Positions 27,029 through 35,657 of a stretch of DNA of 64,000 bases are shown piece by piece; position 1 is the stretch's first letter, and every line of letters starts with the position of its first letter. The DNA is from Streptomyces sp. Ru72 (GTDB lineage Bacteria; Actinomycetota; Actinomycetes; Streptomycetales; Streptomycetaceae). Made by a program: the position numbers and the translations under genes. The stretch lies in assembly GCF_002920635.1 (NCBI RefSeq), contig NZ_PQSR01000008.1:62001-126000 (forward strand). The letters run 5' to 3'. The notes beneath the pieces were generated by a model. It did no database searches and had not been told where the DNA came from. It worked only from the letters and a program-made list of their open reading frames with translations.

Positions 27029-27889
27029 TCACATATTCCGCATGGCCCCACTCGGAGCCAGGTCCTGCAGTCCCACCACCCGCAGCAACTGGAGGCGCTC
27101 GAACGACTCCGTGCCGGGGCGAGCCGTGTGGACGATCAGCAGCTGATGGTGCTCGTGGCTGAGCAGCGCCTCGCAGTCCAGTTCCAGCAGGCCGACCACG
27201 GGGTGCTGGAAGCGCTTGGTGCTCCGGTGCCGCGAGGAGACCTCGTGTTCGTCCCAGAGGCGGGCGAACTCCGCGCTCGCCGAGCGGAGTTCGGCGGCCA
27301 GGGCGGCCGGTTCCGGGTCGTCGGGGCGGGCGGCGGCGACCGCGCGCAGGCTCGCCACGTGCGCGCGGGCGTGGTCGGGCCGGTCCTCGGGCGGGAACAG
27401 CCCCCGGGCGGCCGGGTCCAGGAAGAACCGGCGGGTCAGGTTGCGCTCGCCCGGCGGGCGGGACATCACGTCGCCGACCAGTGCCCTGGCCATCGCGTTC
27501 TGCGCCAGCACCTCGGAGCAGTCGGTGACCACCTGTGCCGGTGTGTCGTGCAGCCGGTCCAGGACCAGCAGCAGCCCGGGGCGGACATGCCTCGACGCCG
27601 TCTCGCGGCGCGGCGGCTCCTCGCCCGTCAGGTGGAAGAGGTGGTCGCGTTCGTCGTCCGTCAGGCGCAGCGCCCTCGCCAGCGCGGTGAGCATCTGACG
27701 GGACGGGCGCGGCCCCCGGGACTGCTCCAGGCGCGTGTAGTAGTCGACCGACATGCCGGCGAGCCCCGCCACCTCCTCCCGGCGCAGGCCCGGGGTGCGG
27801 CGCCGGGCTCCCGGGGGGAGGCCGACGTCGGACGGCTCGAGACGGGCCCGGCTGCGGCGCAGGAAGTCGGCGAGTTCGGCTCGGTTCAC
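27029..27889 (-). CDS. XRE-family regulator, MmyB-type
   Basis: 286 residues. The N-terminal helix-turn-helix (AELADFLRRSRARLEPSDVGL ... RRTPGLRREEVAGLAGMSVDYYTRLEQ) is the hallmark of actinobacterial MmyB-like regulators. The C-terminal ~190 residues form the MmyB ligand-binding domain, with FHLTGEEPPRR, VTDCSEVLAQNAMARAL, VASLRAVAAARPDDPE, and RFQHPVVGLLELDCEALLS. It is divergent from a nucleoside-diphosphate-sugar-epimerase-type gene (123 bp between starts). Such regulators usually control the neighbouring divergent oxidoreductase. Its 3' end lies close to the leuA leader, so the leuA promoter is squeezed into 27029-26948 or the end of this gene. Confidence 0.9.
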   Translation of the reverse strand: MNRAELADFLRRSRARLEPSDVGLPPGARRRTPGLRREEVAGLAGMSVDYYTRLEQSRGPRPSRQMLTALARALRLTDDERDHLFHLTGEEPPRRETASRHVRPGLLLVLDRLHDTPAQVVTDCSEVLAQNAMARALVGDVMSRPPGERNLTRRFFLDPAARGLFPPEDRPDHARAHVASLRAVAAARPDDPEPAALAAELRSASAEFARLWDEHEVSSRHRSTKRFQHPVVGLLELDCEALLSHEHHQLLIVHTARPGTESFERLQLLRVVGLQDLAPSGAMRNM

Positions 27890-28012
27890 CCCTCAAGACT
27901 GCGGCAGCCCGGCCGGCTTATCCAGGGACTGCCGATCCCCCGATCGACGGGTCTCTCCCGGCCGGCGCGGCACTCCCCGAGGCTGGTGGCACCGGACCGA
28001 GAGGAGCAGATC

Positions 28013-28867
28013 ATGTTGACACTGGTGACGGGCACGACGGGACAGGTCGGCCGGCGCTTCGTCCCGAGGCTGCTGGCGCAGCGGCGGCCGGGCGAGGAGG
28101 TACGGGTCCTGGTGCGCGACGCGGCGCGCGGCGAGCGCTTCGCGGAGCTCGGCGCCGAGATCGTGGTGGGCGACCTGCGGGACGCGGAGGCGCTCGGCAA
28201 GGCGGTGGCCGGGGCGGACGCGGTCGTGAACGTCGCGGCGGCCTTCCGCGGGGTGCCGGACGAGGAGGCGTGGGCCGTCAACCGGGACGCGGCCGTGGAA
28301 CTGGGCCGGGCCGCCCTGTCCTCGGGCGTGCGCCGCTTCGTGCAGGTCAGCACGGGGCTGGTGTACGGCGTCGGGCGGGGCCGCCCGCTGACCGAGGACG
28401 ACGAGGTACGGCCCGGCGGCGCGATGTGGGGCGCCTACGCGGAGTCCAAGGCCGAGGCCGAGCGGCAGCTGCTCGCGCTGGAGGGCGTGGAGGTGCGGAT
28501 CGGTCGGCTCCCCTTCGTGTACGGCGAGGGCGATCCACACCTCGCCCAGTCCCTGAGGTGGGCGGCGACCTGGGCGGCGACCCAGCGGCTGCACATGGGG
28601 CACCACGCGGACGTCGCCCAGGGGCTGCTGCGCCTGCTCCACGCGCCGGCGGTCGGCTCACCGGTCTACAACATCGCCGACGACGCCCCGGTGACGGCGG
28701 TCGACCTGCACCAGCTCAACGGTGTCGAGGTGCCCGCCGAACTCCACGCGCGTACGGATCCCGACCCGTGGTTCGGGATCATGTCCACCGAGCGGATCCG
28801 CCGGGACCTCGGCTTCCGGCCCCACTACCCGACCGTGTGGGCCGCCCGCGACGCCGGCGCGCTGTAG
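28013..28867 (+). CDS. NAD(P)-dependent epimerase/dehydratase family protein
   Basis: 284 residues, extended short-chain dehydrogenase fold. The Rossmann loop is LVTGTTGQVGRRFVPRLL (TGxxGxxG). VVGDLRDAEALGKAV gives the Asp that contacts adenine, and VVNVAAAFRG is the third strand. VSTGLVYGVG is followed by YAESKAEAERQ, the catalytic Tyr-x-x-x-Lys. IGRLPFVYGEGDPH and YNIADDAPVTAV complete the family pattern. GAGGAG precedes the ATG at 28013. It is divergent from the MmyB-type regulator and followed by another oxidoreductase; both may be induced together. The substrate is unknown. Confidence 0.88.
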   Translation: MLTLVTGTTGQVGRRFVPRLLAQRRPGEEVRVLVRDAARGERFAELGAEIVVGDLRDAEALGKAVAGADAVVNVAAAFRGVPDEEAWAVNRDAAVELGRAALSSGVRRFVQVSTGLVYGVGRGRPLTEDDEVRPGGAMWGAYAESKAEAERQLLALEGVEVRIGRLPFVYGEGDPHLAQSLRWAATWAATQRLHMGHHADVAQGLLRLLHAPAVGSPVYNIADDAPVTAVDLHQLNGVEVPAELHARTDPDPWFGIMSTERIRRDLGFRPHYPTVWAARDAGAL

Positions 28868-28968
28868 TACCGGCCAGGAACCGGCCTCCGTTTGCCCGGT
28901 ACGTCCCCGGGTACTGCGATCCCTCGTCGACCCCTCGTCCAGGACCGCACACCCCACGGGAGGCCCGT

Positions 28969-29778
28969 ATGCCCGCCCCCAGCCCGTCCGCGTCCAGGGT
29001 GGCCGTGATCACCGGATCCGACTCCGGTATCGGCCGCGCCACCGCCGTCCGCCTGGCCGAGGCGGGGATGGACATCGGCATCACCTGGCACAGCGACCAG
29101 AAAGGCGCCGAGCAGACCGCCGAGGAGGTCCGCGGGACGGGGCGGCGGGCCGCCGTGGCCCAGGTGGACCTCACCCGGCTTCCCGAGGCCGCGGACAGGG
29201 TCGACGCACTGTGCGAGGAGCTCGGCCGCATCGACGTCCTGGTCAACAACGCCGGTACGGGCACCATGACCCCGTTCCTGGACCTGGGCCTCGACGACGT
29301 GCGCCAGGTCCTGGACGTCGACCTGCTCGGCCCGTTCCTGTGCGGTCAGCGCGCGGCACGCAGGATGATCCGGCAGGGCGACGGCGGCCGGATCGTCAAC
29401 GTGACCTCCGTGCACGAGCACCAGCCGCGGGTGGGGGCGGCCCCGTACTGCGCGGCCAAGGGCGGTCTCGGGCTGCTCACCCAGGTCATGGCCCTGGAGC
29501 TGGCCGAGCACGGCATCACCGTCAACGCGGTGGCGCCCGGCGAGATCGCCACGCCCATGACCGGGCAGGAGGACACGGACGTGCGCACCGAGCGCCGCCC
29601 CGGCGTTCCGCTGGGGCGCCCGGGCGACGCCCGCGAGGTCGCGGCCGTGATCGCCTTCCTCGCCGGCCCCGACGCGTCCTACGTCACCGGGGCCTCCTGG
29701 AGCGTGGACGGCGGGATGCTGCGGATGGGGCCGATGGCCGGCTCGCACATGGCCGGGGACGACTGGCGGCGCCCGTGA
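28969..29778 (+). CDS. Short-chain dehydrogenase/reductase
   Basis: A 269-residue classical SDR. The cofactor loop is VAVITGSDSGIGRATAVRLA (TGxxxGIG), and VQVDL-type adenine contact appears as AQVDLTRLPEAADR. VLVNNAGTGTMTP holds the NNAG motif. Ser in VTSVHEHQPRVG and YCAAKGG give the Ser-Tyr-Lys catalytic set, followed by ALELAEHGITVNAVAPGEIATPM and the C-terminal YVTGASWSVDGGM. It most resembles glucose 1-dehydrogenase / 3-oxoacyl-ACP reductase type SDRs. The substrate is not defined. GGGAGG precedes the ATG at 28969. It lies 101 bp after the epimerase-like gene on the same strand. Confidence 0.92.
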   Translation: MPAPSPSASRVAVITGSDSGIGRATAVRLAEAGMDIGITWHSDQKGAEQTAEEVRGTGRRAAVAQVDLTRLPEAADRVDALCEELGRIDVLVNNAGTGTMTPFLDLGLDDVRQVLDVDLLGPFLCGQRAARRMIRQGDGGRIVNVTSVHEHQPRVGAAPYCAAKGGLGLLTQVMALELAEHGITVNAVAPGEIATPMTGQEDTDVRTERRPGVPLGRPGDAREVAAVIAFLAGPDASYVTGASWSVDGGMLRMGPMAGSHMAGDDWRRP

Positions 29779-29793
29779 AGGGAGGGGACGGGC

Positions 29794-31059
29794 TCAGTCC
29801 ACCCCGCGAATCCGGCCCACCAGCGCCGCCCCCGCCATCCCGACCAGCGCCGCCACCACGTACAGGACCCGGTACCCGCCGAGGTGGGTGACGATGGGTG
29901 CCGCCAGCGCGGGGGCCGCGACCTGGGGCAGGGCGTTGGCGACGTTGATGACCCCAAGGTCCTTGCCCCTGTCCAGGGCCTTCGGCAGGACATCCGTCAT
30001 CAGGGCGAAGTCCACCGACGTGAACACCCCGAAGCCGACGCCGAGCACCGCCGCCGCCACGATCGCCCCGGGCCACGTCTGCCAGACCGACAGGGCGGCC
30101 GTCGCCACCGCCATCAGCACCCCGGACCAGATCACGAACGGCTTGCGGCGGCCCACCCGGTCCGACCAGACCCCGCCGACCACCACCGTCGCCAGCAGCG
30201 TCACCCCGTTCACCGCCGTGAGGATCAGGACGCCCTGGTCCGGGTCCTGGTAATGGAGGCGGTCCCGCAGGTAGTAGAGCAGGTACAGCAGGACCAGGGC
30301 GTTGCTGAGGTTGATCAGGAAGCGGGTCAGCCAGGCCCAGCCCAGATCCGGGTGGCGGCGAGGGCTCAGCCAGAAGCCGGCCAGAAAGCCCCGCCAGGAC
30401 CAGGGCGGCCGGGCCGCCACGGGTAGCCGCAGGTCCCGGTGGCCGAGCACGTACGGCAGGACGCCCGCCCCCGTGAACACCGCGCACGCGGCATAGCCCG
30501 CCCCGATGCCCCCGGCCACCGTGGCCAGGCCGGTGCCGCCGACCACGCCGAGGATCTGCGCCGCCCCCAGCCAGCCGCCCACCGAACCCCGCTGCGGCCG
30601 GGGCACCCGGTCCGGCACCGCCGCCGTCACCGCCGCGAAGGCCGCGTTCAGCGTCAGCTGCACCAGGCACCAGCCGAGCGCCATGGTCCAGGGACCGCCC
30701 GCGCCCGCGAGCAGCAGCAGCGAGAGCGCGCCGCCCGCGGTACCGGCCACGATCCACGGCGTGCGGCGGCCCCAGCGCGCCGTCGTGCGGTCCGACAGCG
30801 CCCCGAAGACCGGGTTGGAGACCAGCGACACCACAGCGCCCGCGCCCGTCACCCAGGCCAGCATCGACTCCTTGGACAGTGCGGAGCCGGGCGCGAAGTC
30901 CTTCGCCTGGGAGGCCAGCAGGATCTGCAACGGGCCGTACCAGCCGACCCAGATCGCCCCGTTGGCCAGCGACAGGGCGGAGGTCCAGGCCCGGCCGACA
31001 CGTTCGACGGGCTCGGCGAGGGCGTCGACGGCGGGCAGGGCCCGGTCGGCCGTCGTCAT
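29794..31059 (-). CDS. MFS transporter, glycoside/oligosaccharide type
   Basis: 421 residues with about 12 hydrophobic segments. The GPH/SLC45-like signatures are LSLANGAIWVGWYGPLQILL, NPVFGALSDRTTARWGRRTPWIV after helix 2, and VVVGGVWSDRVGRRKPFVIW in the second half. Members carry sugars or glycosides with H+ or Na+. The ATG at 31059 overlaps the end of the beta-glucosidase gene by 4 nt (ATGA), so uptake and hydrolysis are produced together: the transporter probably imports the glucoside that the enzyme cleaves. It is convergent with the SDR gene. Confidence 0.9.
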   Translation of the reverse strand: MTTADRALPAVDALAEPVERVGRAWTSALSLANGAIWVGWYGPLQILLASQAKDFAPGSALSKESMLAWVTGAGAVVSLVSNPVFGALSDRTTARWGRRTPWIVAGTAGGALSLLLLAGAGGPWTMALGWCLVQLTLNAAFAAVTAAVPDRVPRPQRGSVGGWLGAAQILGVVGGTGLATVAGGIGAGYAACAVFTGAGVLPYVLGHRDLRLPVAARPPWSWRGFLAGFWLSPRRHPDLGWAWLTRFLINLSNALVLLYLLYYLRDRLHYQDPDQGVLILTAVNGVTLLATVVVGGVWSDRVGRRKPFVIWSGVLMAVATAALSVWQTWPGAIVAAAVLGVGFGVFTSVDFALMTDVLPKALDRGKDLGVINVANALPQVAAPALAAPIVTHLGGYRVLYVVAALVGMAGAALVGRIRGVD

Positions 31060-32378
31060 CCCCGCGCCCGCAGAAGGTCCCGGAGCCAGCCGTACGACGC
31101 CTTCGGGGTCCTCTCCAGCGTCTTGTAGTCCACGTGCACCAGCCCGAACCGGCGCGCGTACCCCTCGGCCCACTCGAAGTTGTCCAGCAGCGACCAGACG
31201 AAGTAGCCCCGCACGTCGACACCGGCCTCCAGCGCCCGGTGCAGGGCCCGGATGTGCCCGTCCAGGTAGGCGATGCGCTCCTGATCGTCGACGCCCTCGT
31301 AGGAGCAGCCGTTCTCGGTGATGACCACGGGCGGCAGCCGGTCGCCGTAGCGTGCGCGAAAGCCGGTCAGCAGCTCGGTGAGCGCCTCGGGGACCACCGG
31401 CCAGCCGAAGTCGGTGACCGGGTGGCCCTCGATCTCCCGGACGGAGAACGGCAGTCCGGCGGGCAGTGTCAGGCCGCCGAACTCGATCTCCGCGCCCTTC
31501 GGGGCGCCCACCCGTGTAGGGGCGTAGTAGTTGATCCCGTACCAGTCGACCGGCTCCGCGATCACCTTCAGGTCGCAGTGCACGTCGCCCGGCATCAACT
31601 CGCCTATTCCGTCGGGGTAGCGGCCGAGCAGCAGCGGGTCGGAGAACAACCGGTTCAGCAGGACGTCGTAGAACTCCGCCGCCTCCACGTCCTCCTGTTC
31701 CCCGGACGCCGGCCACGTCGGGCCGTGGGAGTTGGCGATCCCGATGTCCGTCATCCCGGCCGCGCGCAGCGCCCGTACGGCCAGGCCGTGGGCCAGCAAC
31801 TGGTGGTGGGCCACCGGCAGGGCGTCGAACATCAGCTGCCTGCCGGGGGCGTGCGCCCCCAGGGCGTGGCCCAGCAGCGTGTGCTCGGCGGGTTCGTTGA
31901 GCGTGATCCACTTGTGCACGCGGTCGCCGAGACGGCCGGCCACCACCGACACGTACTCGGCGAAACGCGACGCCGTGTCCCTCTGGAGCCAGTCCAGCGT
32001 GACCGGCAGGTCCCAGTGGAAGAGGGTCGCGACCGGGCGTACGCCCGCCGCGCACAGCTCGTCGACCAGGCGGTCGTAGAAGTCGAGGCCGCCAGGGGTG
32101 TTCACCCGGGGCCAGGAGACGGAGAAGCGGTACGCGTCCACGCCCAGACCGGCCAGCAGCGCCACGTCCTCGCGGTAGCGGTGGTAGTGGTCGCAGGCCA
32201 CCTCCGCGGTCGAGCCGTCCTTCACCCGGCCGGGCTCGGCGGTGAAGGCGTCCCACACCGAGGGCTCGCGCTCGTCGGCCGCCCCCTCGATCTGGTGGGC
32301 CGAGGTGGACACGCCCCACAGGAAGCCGGGCGGGAACTGAGGTATCGGGTCCGTCGCCATGCGCTCGTCTGTCGCCAT
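31056..32378 (-). CDS. Family 1 beta-glucosidase
   Basis: A 440-residue retaining glycoside hydrolase family 1, cytosolic (no signal peptide). FPPGFLWGVSTSAHQIEGA is the GH1 N-terminal signature. DAYRFSVSWPRV follows. The acid/base glutamate is in KWITLNEPAEHTLLG, the nucleophile glutamate in VVITENGCSYEG, and VWSLLDNFEWAEGY is the sugar-binding tryptophan loop. I use ATG 32378; an in-frame ATG at 32414 would read through an operator-like palindrome. It is translationally coupled to the MFS transporter, so it acts on an imported beta-glucoside or cello-oligosaccharide. Confidence 0.93.
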   Translation of the reverse strand: MATDERMATDPIPQFPPGFLWGVSTSAHQIEGAADEREPSVWDAFTAEPGRVKDGSTAEVACDHYHRYREDVALLAGLGVDAYRFSVSWPRVNTPGGLDFYDRLVDELCAAGVRPVATLFHWDLPVTLDWLQRDTASRFAEYVSVVAGRLGDRVHKWITLNEPAEHTLLGHALGAHAPGRQLMFDALPVAHHQLLAHGLAVRALRAAGMTDIGIANSHGPTWPASGEQEDVEAAEFYDVLLNRLFSDPLLLGRYPDGIGELMPGDVHCDLKVIAEPVDWYGINYYAPTRVGAPKGAEIEFGGLTLPAGLPFSVREIEGHPVTDFGWPVVPEALTELLTGFRARYGDRLPPVVITENGCSYEGVDDQERIAYLDGHIRALHRALEAGVDVRGYFVWSLLDNFEWAEGYARRFGLVHVDYKTLERTPKASYGWLRDLLRARG

Positions 32379-32391
32379 GCGCGGATCATCC

Positions 32392-32404
32392 TTACCGTCG
32401 GTAA
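32392..32404. promoter_or_regulatory. Palindromic operator upstream of the beta-glucosidase operon
   Basis: TTACCGTCGGTAA: perfect 6-bp arms TTACCG/CGGTAA around one base, 14 nt upstream of the start codon. The position suits repression of the glucosidase-transporter pair by a TetR- or LacI/GntR-like protein encoded elsewhere. No regulator gene is adjacent. Confidence 0.6.
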
Positions 32405-32435
32405 CAGAAGTCAACGGGCAGGCGGGAACAAGCAG

Positions 32436-32702
32436 TCAGGCCCCTTCCTCGAGCACCCGCGAGACCAGCTGCCGCTGCTCCTCGGTCAGCCGGGGATCGG
32501 CGGCGTACACCGTCCTGCCGTCCACGGTGATCTGGTAGCCGAAACCGTCGGGAACCCCCGCGGGGGGCGTGCCCTGGCCGGCCGCGAGCGCGCGCTCGGC
32601 CAGGTCATGCCACTCGGGTGCGTCGGGCCGCCCCGAGGTGTCCACCTCGGCCTGCCGCTCGATACCCGCGAAACCGCCCGTGCGCCTGACGTGAATACGC
32701 AT
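32436..32702 (-). CDS. Emfourin-type protealysin inhibitor
   Basis: 88 residues: MRIHVRRTGGFAGIERQAEV followed by TSGRPDAPEWHDLAERALA, then GFGYQITVDGRTVYAADPRL and a C-terminal helix. The start 'xIxVxRTGGFAGIxR' and the pairing with a protealysin-type M4 peptidase gene identify emfourin, a slow, tight inhibitor of that peptidase subgroup. It lies 21 nt downstream of the peptidase gene in the same direction, as in the protealysin operon of enterobacteria. It probably keeps the peptidase inactive in the cytosol. Confidence 0.88.
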   Translation of the reverse strand: MRIHVRRTGGFAGIERQAEVDTSGRPDAPEWHDLAERALAAGQGTPPAGVPDGFGYQITVDGRTVYAADPRLTEEQRQLVSRVLEEGA

Positions 32703-32723
32703 GGGTGTCTGTGTAGTACAGAT

Positions 32724-33794
32724 CTACGCGGTCGGCACCCCCACCTCCTCCCAGGCCTTGAGCACCGCCTCCTGTTCCTGGCCGGTGGCGCCGTAGCGGG
32801 ACTTGGCGGCCGCCGCGGTCAGCTTCGCGAACTCCGCGAAGGTCGCGTCCTGCTGGAGTTCGCCGCCGGTGAGCACGTCGTACCAGATCTGCCCGGCCCG
32901 CTCCCAGGCATGTCCACCGAGCGCGGTGGCGACCAGGTAGAAGGCGTGGTTGGGGATGCCGGAGTTGATGTGCACGCCGCCGTTGTCCTGGCTGGTCCTC
33001 ACGTACCCGGCCATGGTCGCGGGTTGCGGGTCCTTGCCGAGCGCCGGGTCGTCGTACGCGGTGCCCGGCGCCTTCATGGAGCGCAGCGCCGTGCCGTTCA
33101 CGTGCGGGGCGAGGAGTCCGGCGCCGATCAGCCAGTCGGCCCGGTCGGCGGTCTGGCCGAGGGTGTACTGCTTGATCAGCGAGCCGAAGACGTCCGAGAC
33201 CGACTCGTTGAGGGCACCCGACTGGCCGAAGTAGGCCAGGTTCGCCGTGTACTGGGTGACGCCGTGGGTGAGTTCGTGCCCGATGACGTCCACCGGGAGG
33301 GTGAAGTCGAGGAAGACCCTGCCGTCCCCGTCGCCGAACACCATCTGCTCGCCGTTCCAGAAGGCGTTGTCGTAGTCCTCGCCGAAGTGCACGCTGGCGT
33401 CCAGCGGGAGGCCCTTGCCGTCGATGGAGTCGCGGCCGTACACCGTCCGGTACAGCTCGAAGGTGGCGCCGAGGCCCGCGTAGGCCCGGTTGACGGTGGC
33501 GTCCCTGCCGGGCTCGTCTCCCTCGCCGCGGACTTTCTTCCCCGGCAGCGTCTGGCGGTGCCCGGCGTCGTAGATGGTGCGGTGCGGCTGGGCGGCGGTG
33601 TCCTGGGGCGGGGCCGCCGTGGGTGCGCCGATGACCGTCGTCAGCCGGCGGCGGGTGCGCTCGAGGGCGTCGCGCTCCAGGGTGCGGCGCGCGGGAGTGG
33701 CGAGCGCGGTGTCCTCGTGCTGGGCGAGCTTGTCGAGGACATGCGGTGGAACGATGGTACAGAAGACGGGCCCGTGGCCCCCGTGACTGGTCAT
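32724..33794 (-). CDS. Protealysin-like M4 metallopeptidase
   Basis: 356 residues, thermolysin family, zinc dependent. The active-site motif IGHELTHGVTQYTANL gives HExxH at about 173-177, and the third zinc ligand is in LNESVSDVFGS. The catalytic His lies in NSGIPNHAFYL. The short propeptide begins with CTIVPPHVLDKLA, the PPL/PPH motif of protealysins. There is no signal peptide, as for protealysins, which act in the cytosol or leave by unknown means. I use ATG 33794; ATG 33806 is an alternative. It is followed by its emfourin-type inhibitor. Confidence 0.92.
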   Translation of the reverse strand: MTSHGGHGPVFCTIVPPHVLDKLAQHEDTALATPARRTLERDALERTRRRLTTVIGAPTAAPPQDTAAQPHRTIYDAGHRQTLPGKKVRGEGDEPGRDATVNRAYAGLGATFELYRTVYGRDSIDGKGLPLDASVHFGEDYDNAFWNGEQMVFGDGDGRVFLDFTLPVDVIGHELTHGVTQYTANLAYFGQSGALNESVSDVFGSLIKQYTLGQTADRADWLIGAGLLAPHVNGTALRSMKAPGTAYDDPALGKDPQPATMAGYVRTSQDNGGVHINSGIPNHAFYLVATALGGHAWERAGQIWYDVLTGGELQQDATFAEFAKLTAAAAKSRYGATGQEQEAVLKAWEEVGVPTA

Positions 33795-34074
33795 GCACGG
33801 CACCATTGCACTGAGTCACCACCCTGTCACCCCCCGCAACCATGATTGGTGAAAAGGCGGATACGGAGCGATGCGTTCCGGGACGAAGTGGTATGGGTCT
33901 CCGCGCCTGATGTCACCGTCGCGACCCGCGGTGACGTCACCCGAGCGGCGGTGCAAGACCGCAAGGAAAAGCCCTACGGCTCTGTCAGCCCCGCGTCGTA
34001 CTCTTGAAGTCGCGAGGCCGCCGTCAGTCGCGCGGCCGTACCGAGGAGGAATCGCAGGCCTACAGAGCCGGCCC

Positions 34075-35145
34075 ATGACTCAGACACCCACAGCTCACAC
34101 CCCCGCGCAGGGGCAGGCGAGTGCACAGATCACCGTCCCCGCCCAGCACCCGATGGTGATGGTGCTGGGTTCCGGCGACTCCCTGCTGCGCGTGATCGAG
34201 ACGGCCTTCCCCGGGGTCGACATCCATGTCCGGGGCAACGAGATCAGCGCGGTCGGCGACGCGACGGAGGTCGCCCTGATCCAGCGCCTGTTCGCCGAGA
34301 TGATGCTGGTGCTCCGCACCGGGCAGCCGATGACGGAGGACGCAGTGGAACGCTCGATCGCCATGCTCCGGGCGGGCGAGAACGGCGAGGGCGCGCAGGA
34401 GACCCCGGCGCAGGTGCTGACGCAGAACATCCTGTCGTCACGCGGCCGCACGATCCGCCCGAAGACGCTCAACCAGAAGCGGTACGTGGACGCGATCGAC
34501 AAGCACACGATCGTCTTCGGCATCGGGCCCGCGGGTACGGGCAAGACCTACCTCGCCATGGCGAAGGCGGTGCAGGCCCTGCAGTCCAAGCAGGTCAACC
34601 GCATCATCCTGACCCGCCCCGCGGTGGAGGCGGGCGAGCGCCTCGGCTTCCTGCCCGGCACCCTCTACGAGAAGATCGACCCCTACCTGCGCCCGCTGTA
34701 CGACGCGCTGCACGACATGCTCGACCCCGACTCGATCCCCCGGCTGATGGCGGCGGGCACGATCGAGGTCGCCCCGCTCGCGTACATGCGCGGTCGCACG
34801 CTCAACGACGCCTTCATCATCCTGGACGAGGCCCAGAACACGAGCCCCGAGCAGATGAAGATGTTCCTCACCCGCCTCGGCTTCGACTCGAAGATCGTGA
34901 TCACGGGTGACGTCACCCAGGTCGACCTCCCGGACGGCACCAAGAGCGGTCTGCGCCAGGTCCAGGAGATCCTGGAGGGCGTCGAGGACGTCCACTTCTC
35001 CCGGCTGTCGTCGCACGATGTCGTACGGCACAAGCTGGTCGGCCGTATCGTCGACGCGTACGAGCAGTACGACAGCAGGCACGGCACCCAGAACGGCGCG
35101 CACAAGGGGCAGAGCCGGGGCAAGGCCGGGCACAAGGGGAAGTAG
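34075..35145 (+). CDS. phoH: PhoH-like ATPase
   Basis: A 356-residue PhoH/YbeZ-type nucleotide-binding protein. A Gln/Ala-rich start leads to an N-terminal RNA-binding-like domain ([14 protein letters not shown] [14 protein letters not shown]). The P-loop is [59 protein letters not shown] (Walker B) and [15 protein letters not shown] (sensor) follow. The lysine-rich tail is polar. It works with YbeY in rRNA processing and ribosome quality control. The ATG at 34075 has only a weak ribosome binding site; GAGGAGG lies ~25 nt upstream. It leads the unit phoH-ybeY-corC-yjbR. Confidence 0.93.
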   Translation: MTQTPTAHTPAQGQASAQITVPAQHPMVMVLGSGDSLLRVIETAFPGVDIHVRGNEISAVGDATEVALIQRLFAEMMLVLRTGQPMTEDAVERSIAMLRAGENGEGAQETPAQVLTQNILSSRGRTIRPKTLNQKRYVDAIDKHTIVFGIGPAGTGKTYLAMAKAVQALQSKQVNRIILTRPAVEAGERLGFLPGTLYEKIDPYLRPLYDALHDMLDPDSIPRLMAAGTIEVAPLAYMRGRTLNDAFIILDEAQNTSPEQMKMFLTRLGFDSKIVITGDVTQVDLPDGTKSGLRQVQEILEGVEDVHFSRLSSHDVVRHKLVGRIVDAYEQYDSRHGTQNGAHKGQSRGKAGHKGK

Positions 35146-35159
35146 AGACCGAGCACCAC

Positions 35160-35657
35160 ATGTCGATCGACGTCAACAACGAGTCCGGAACCGAGGTCGA
35201 CGAGCAGGCGATCCTCGACATCGCCCGCTACGCGCTCGCGCGGATGCGCATCCACCCGCTCTCCGAGCTCTCGGTGATCGTCGTGGACGCCGACGCCATG
35301 GAGCAGCTGCACGTGCAGTGGATGGACCTGCCGGGGCCCACGGACGTCATGTCCTTCCCGATGGACGAGCTGCGGCCGCCGTCCAAGGACGACGACGAGC
35401 CCCCGCAGGGCCTGCTCGGCGACATCGTGCTGTGCCCCGAGGTCGCCGCCAAGCAGGGCGCCGAGGCCCCGACGCAGCACTCCATGGACGAGGAGCTGCA
35501 ACTGCTGACCGTCCACGGGGTGCTGCACCTGCTGGGCTACGACCACGAGGAACCGGACGAGAAGGCCGAGATGTTCGGTCTGCAGGCCGCCATCGTGGAC
35601 GGCTGGCGCGCGGAGAGGGGCCTGACCGGCCCGTCCCCGGCCCCCACCGTGTCATGA
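35160..35657 (+). CDS. ybeY: Endoribonuclease YbeY
   Basis: 165 residues. Single-strand-specific endoribonuclease that matures the 16S rRNA 3' end. The zinc-site HxxxHxxxxxH pattern appears as [39 protein letters not shown] and [12 protein letters not shown] are family-typical, as is [13 protein letters not shown]. It lies 14 nt after phoH, and its stop overlaps the corC ATG (ATGA). The arrangement PhoH-YbeY-CorC is widespread. Confidence 0.95.
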   Translation: MSIDVNNESGTEVDEQAILDIARYALARMRIHPLSELSVIVVDADAMEQLHVQWMDLPGPTDVMSFPMDELRPPSKDDDEPPQGLLGDIVLCPEVAAKQGAEAPTQHSMDEELQLLTVHGVLHLLGYDHEEPDEKAEMFGLQAAIVDGWRAERGLTGPSPAPTVS

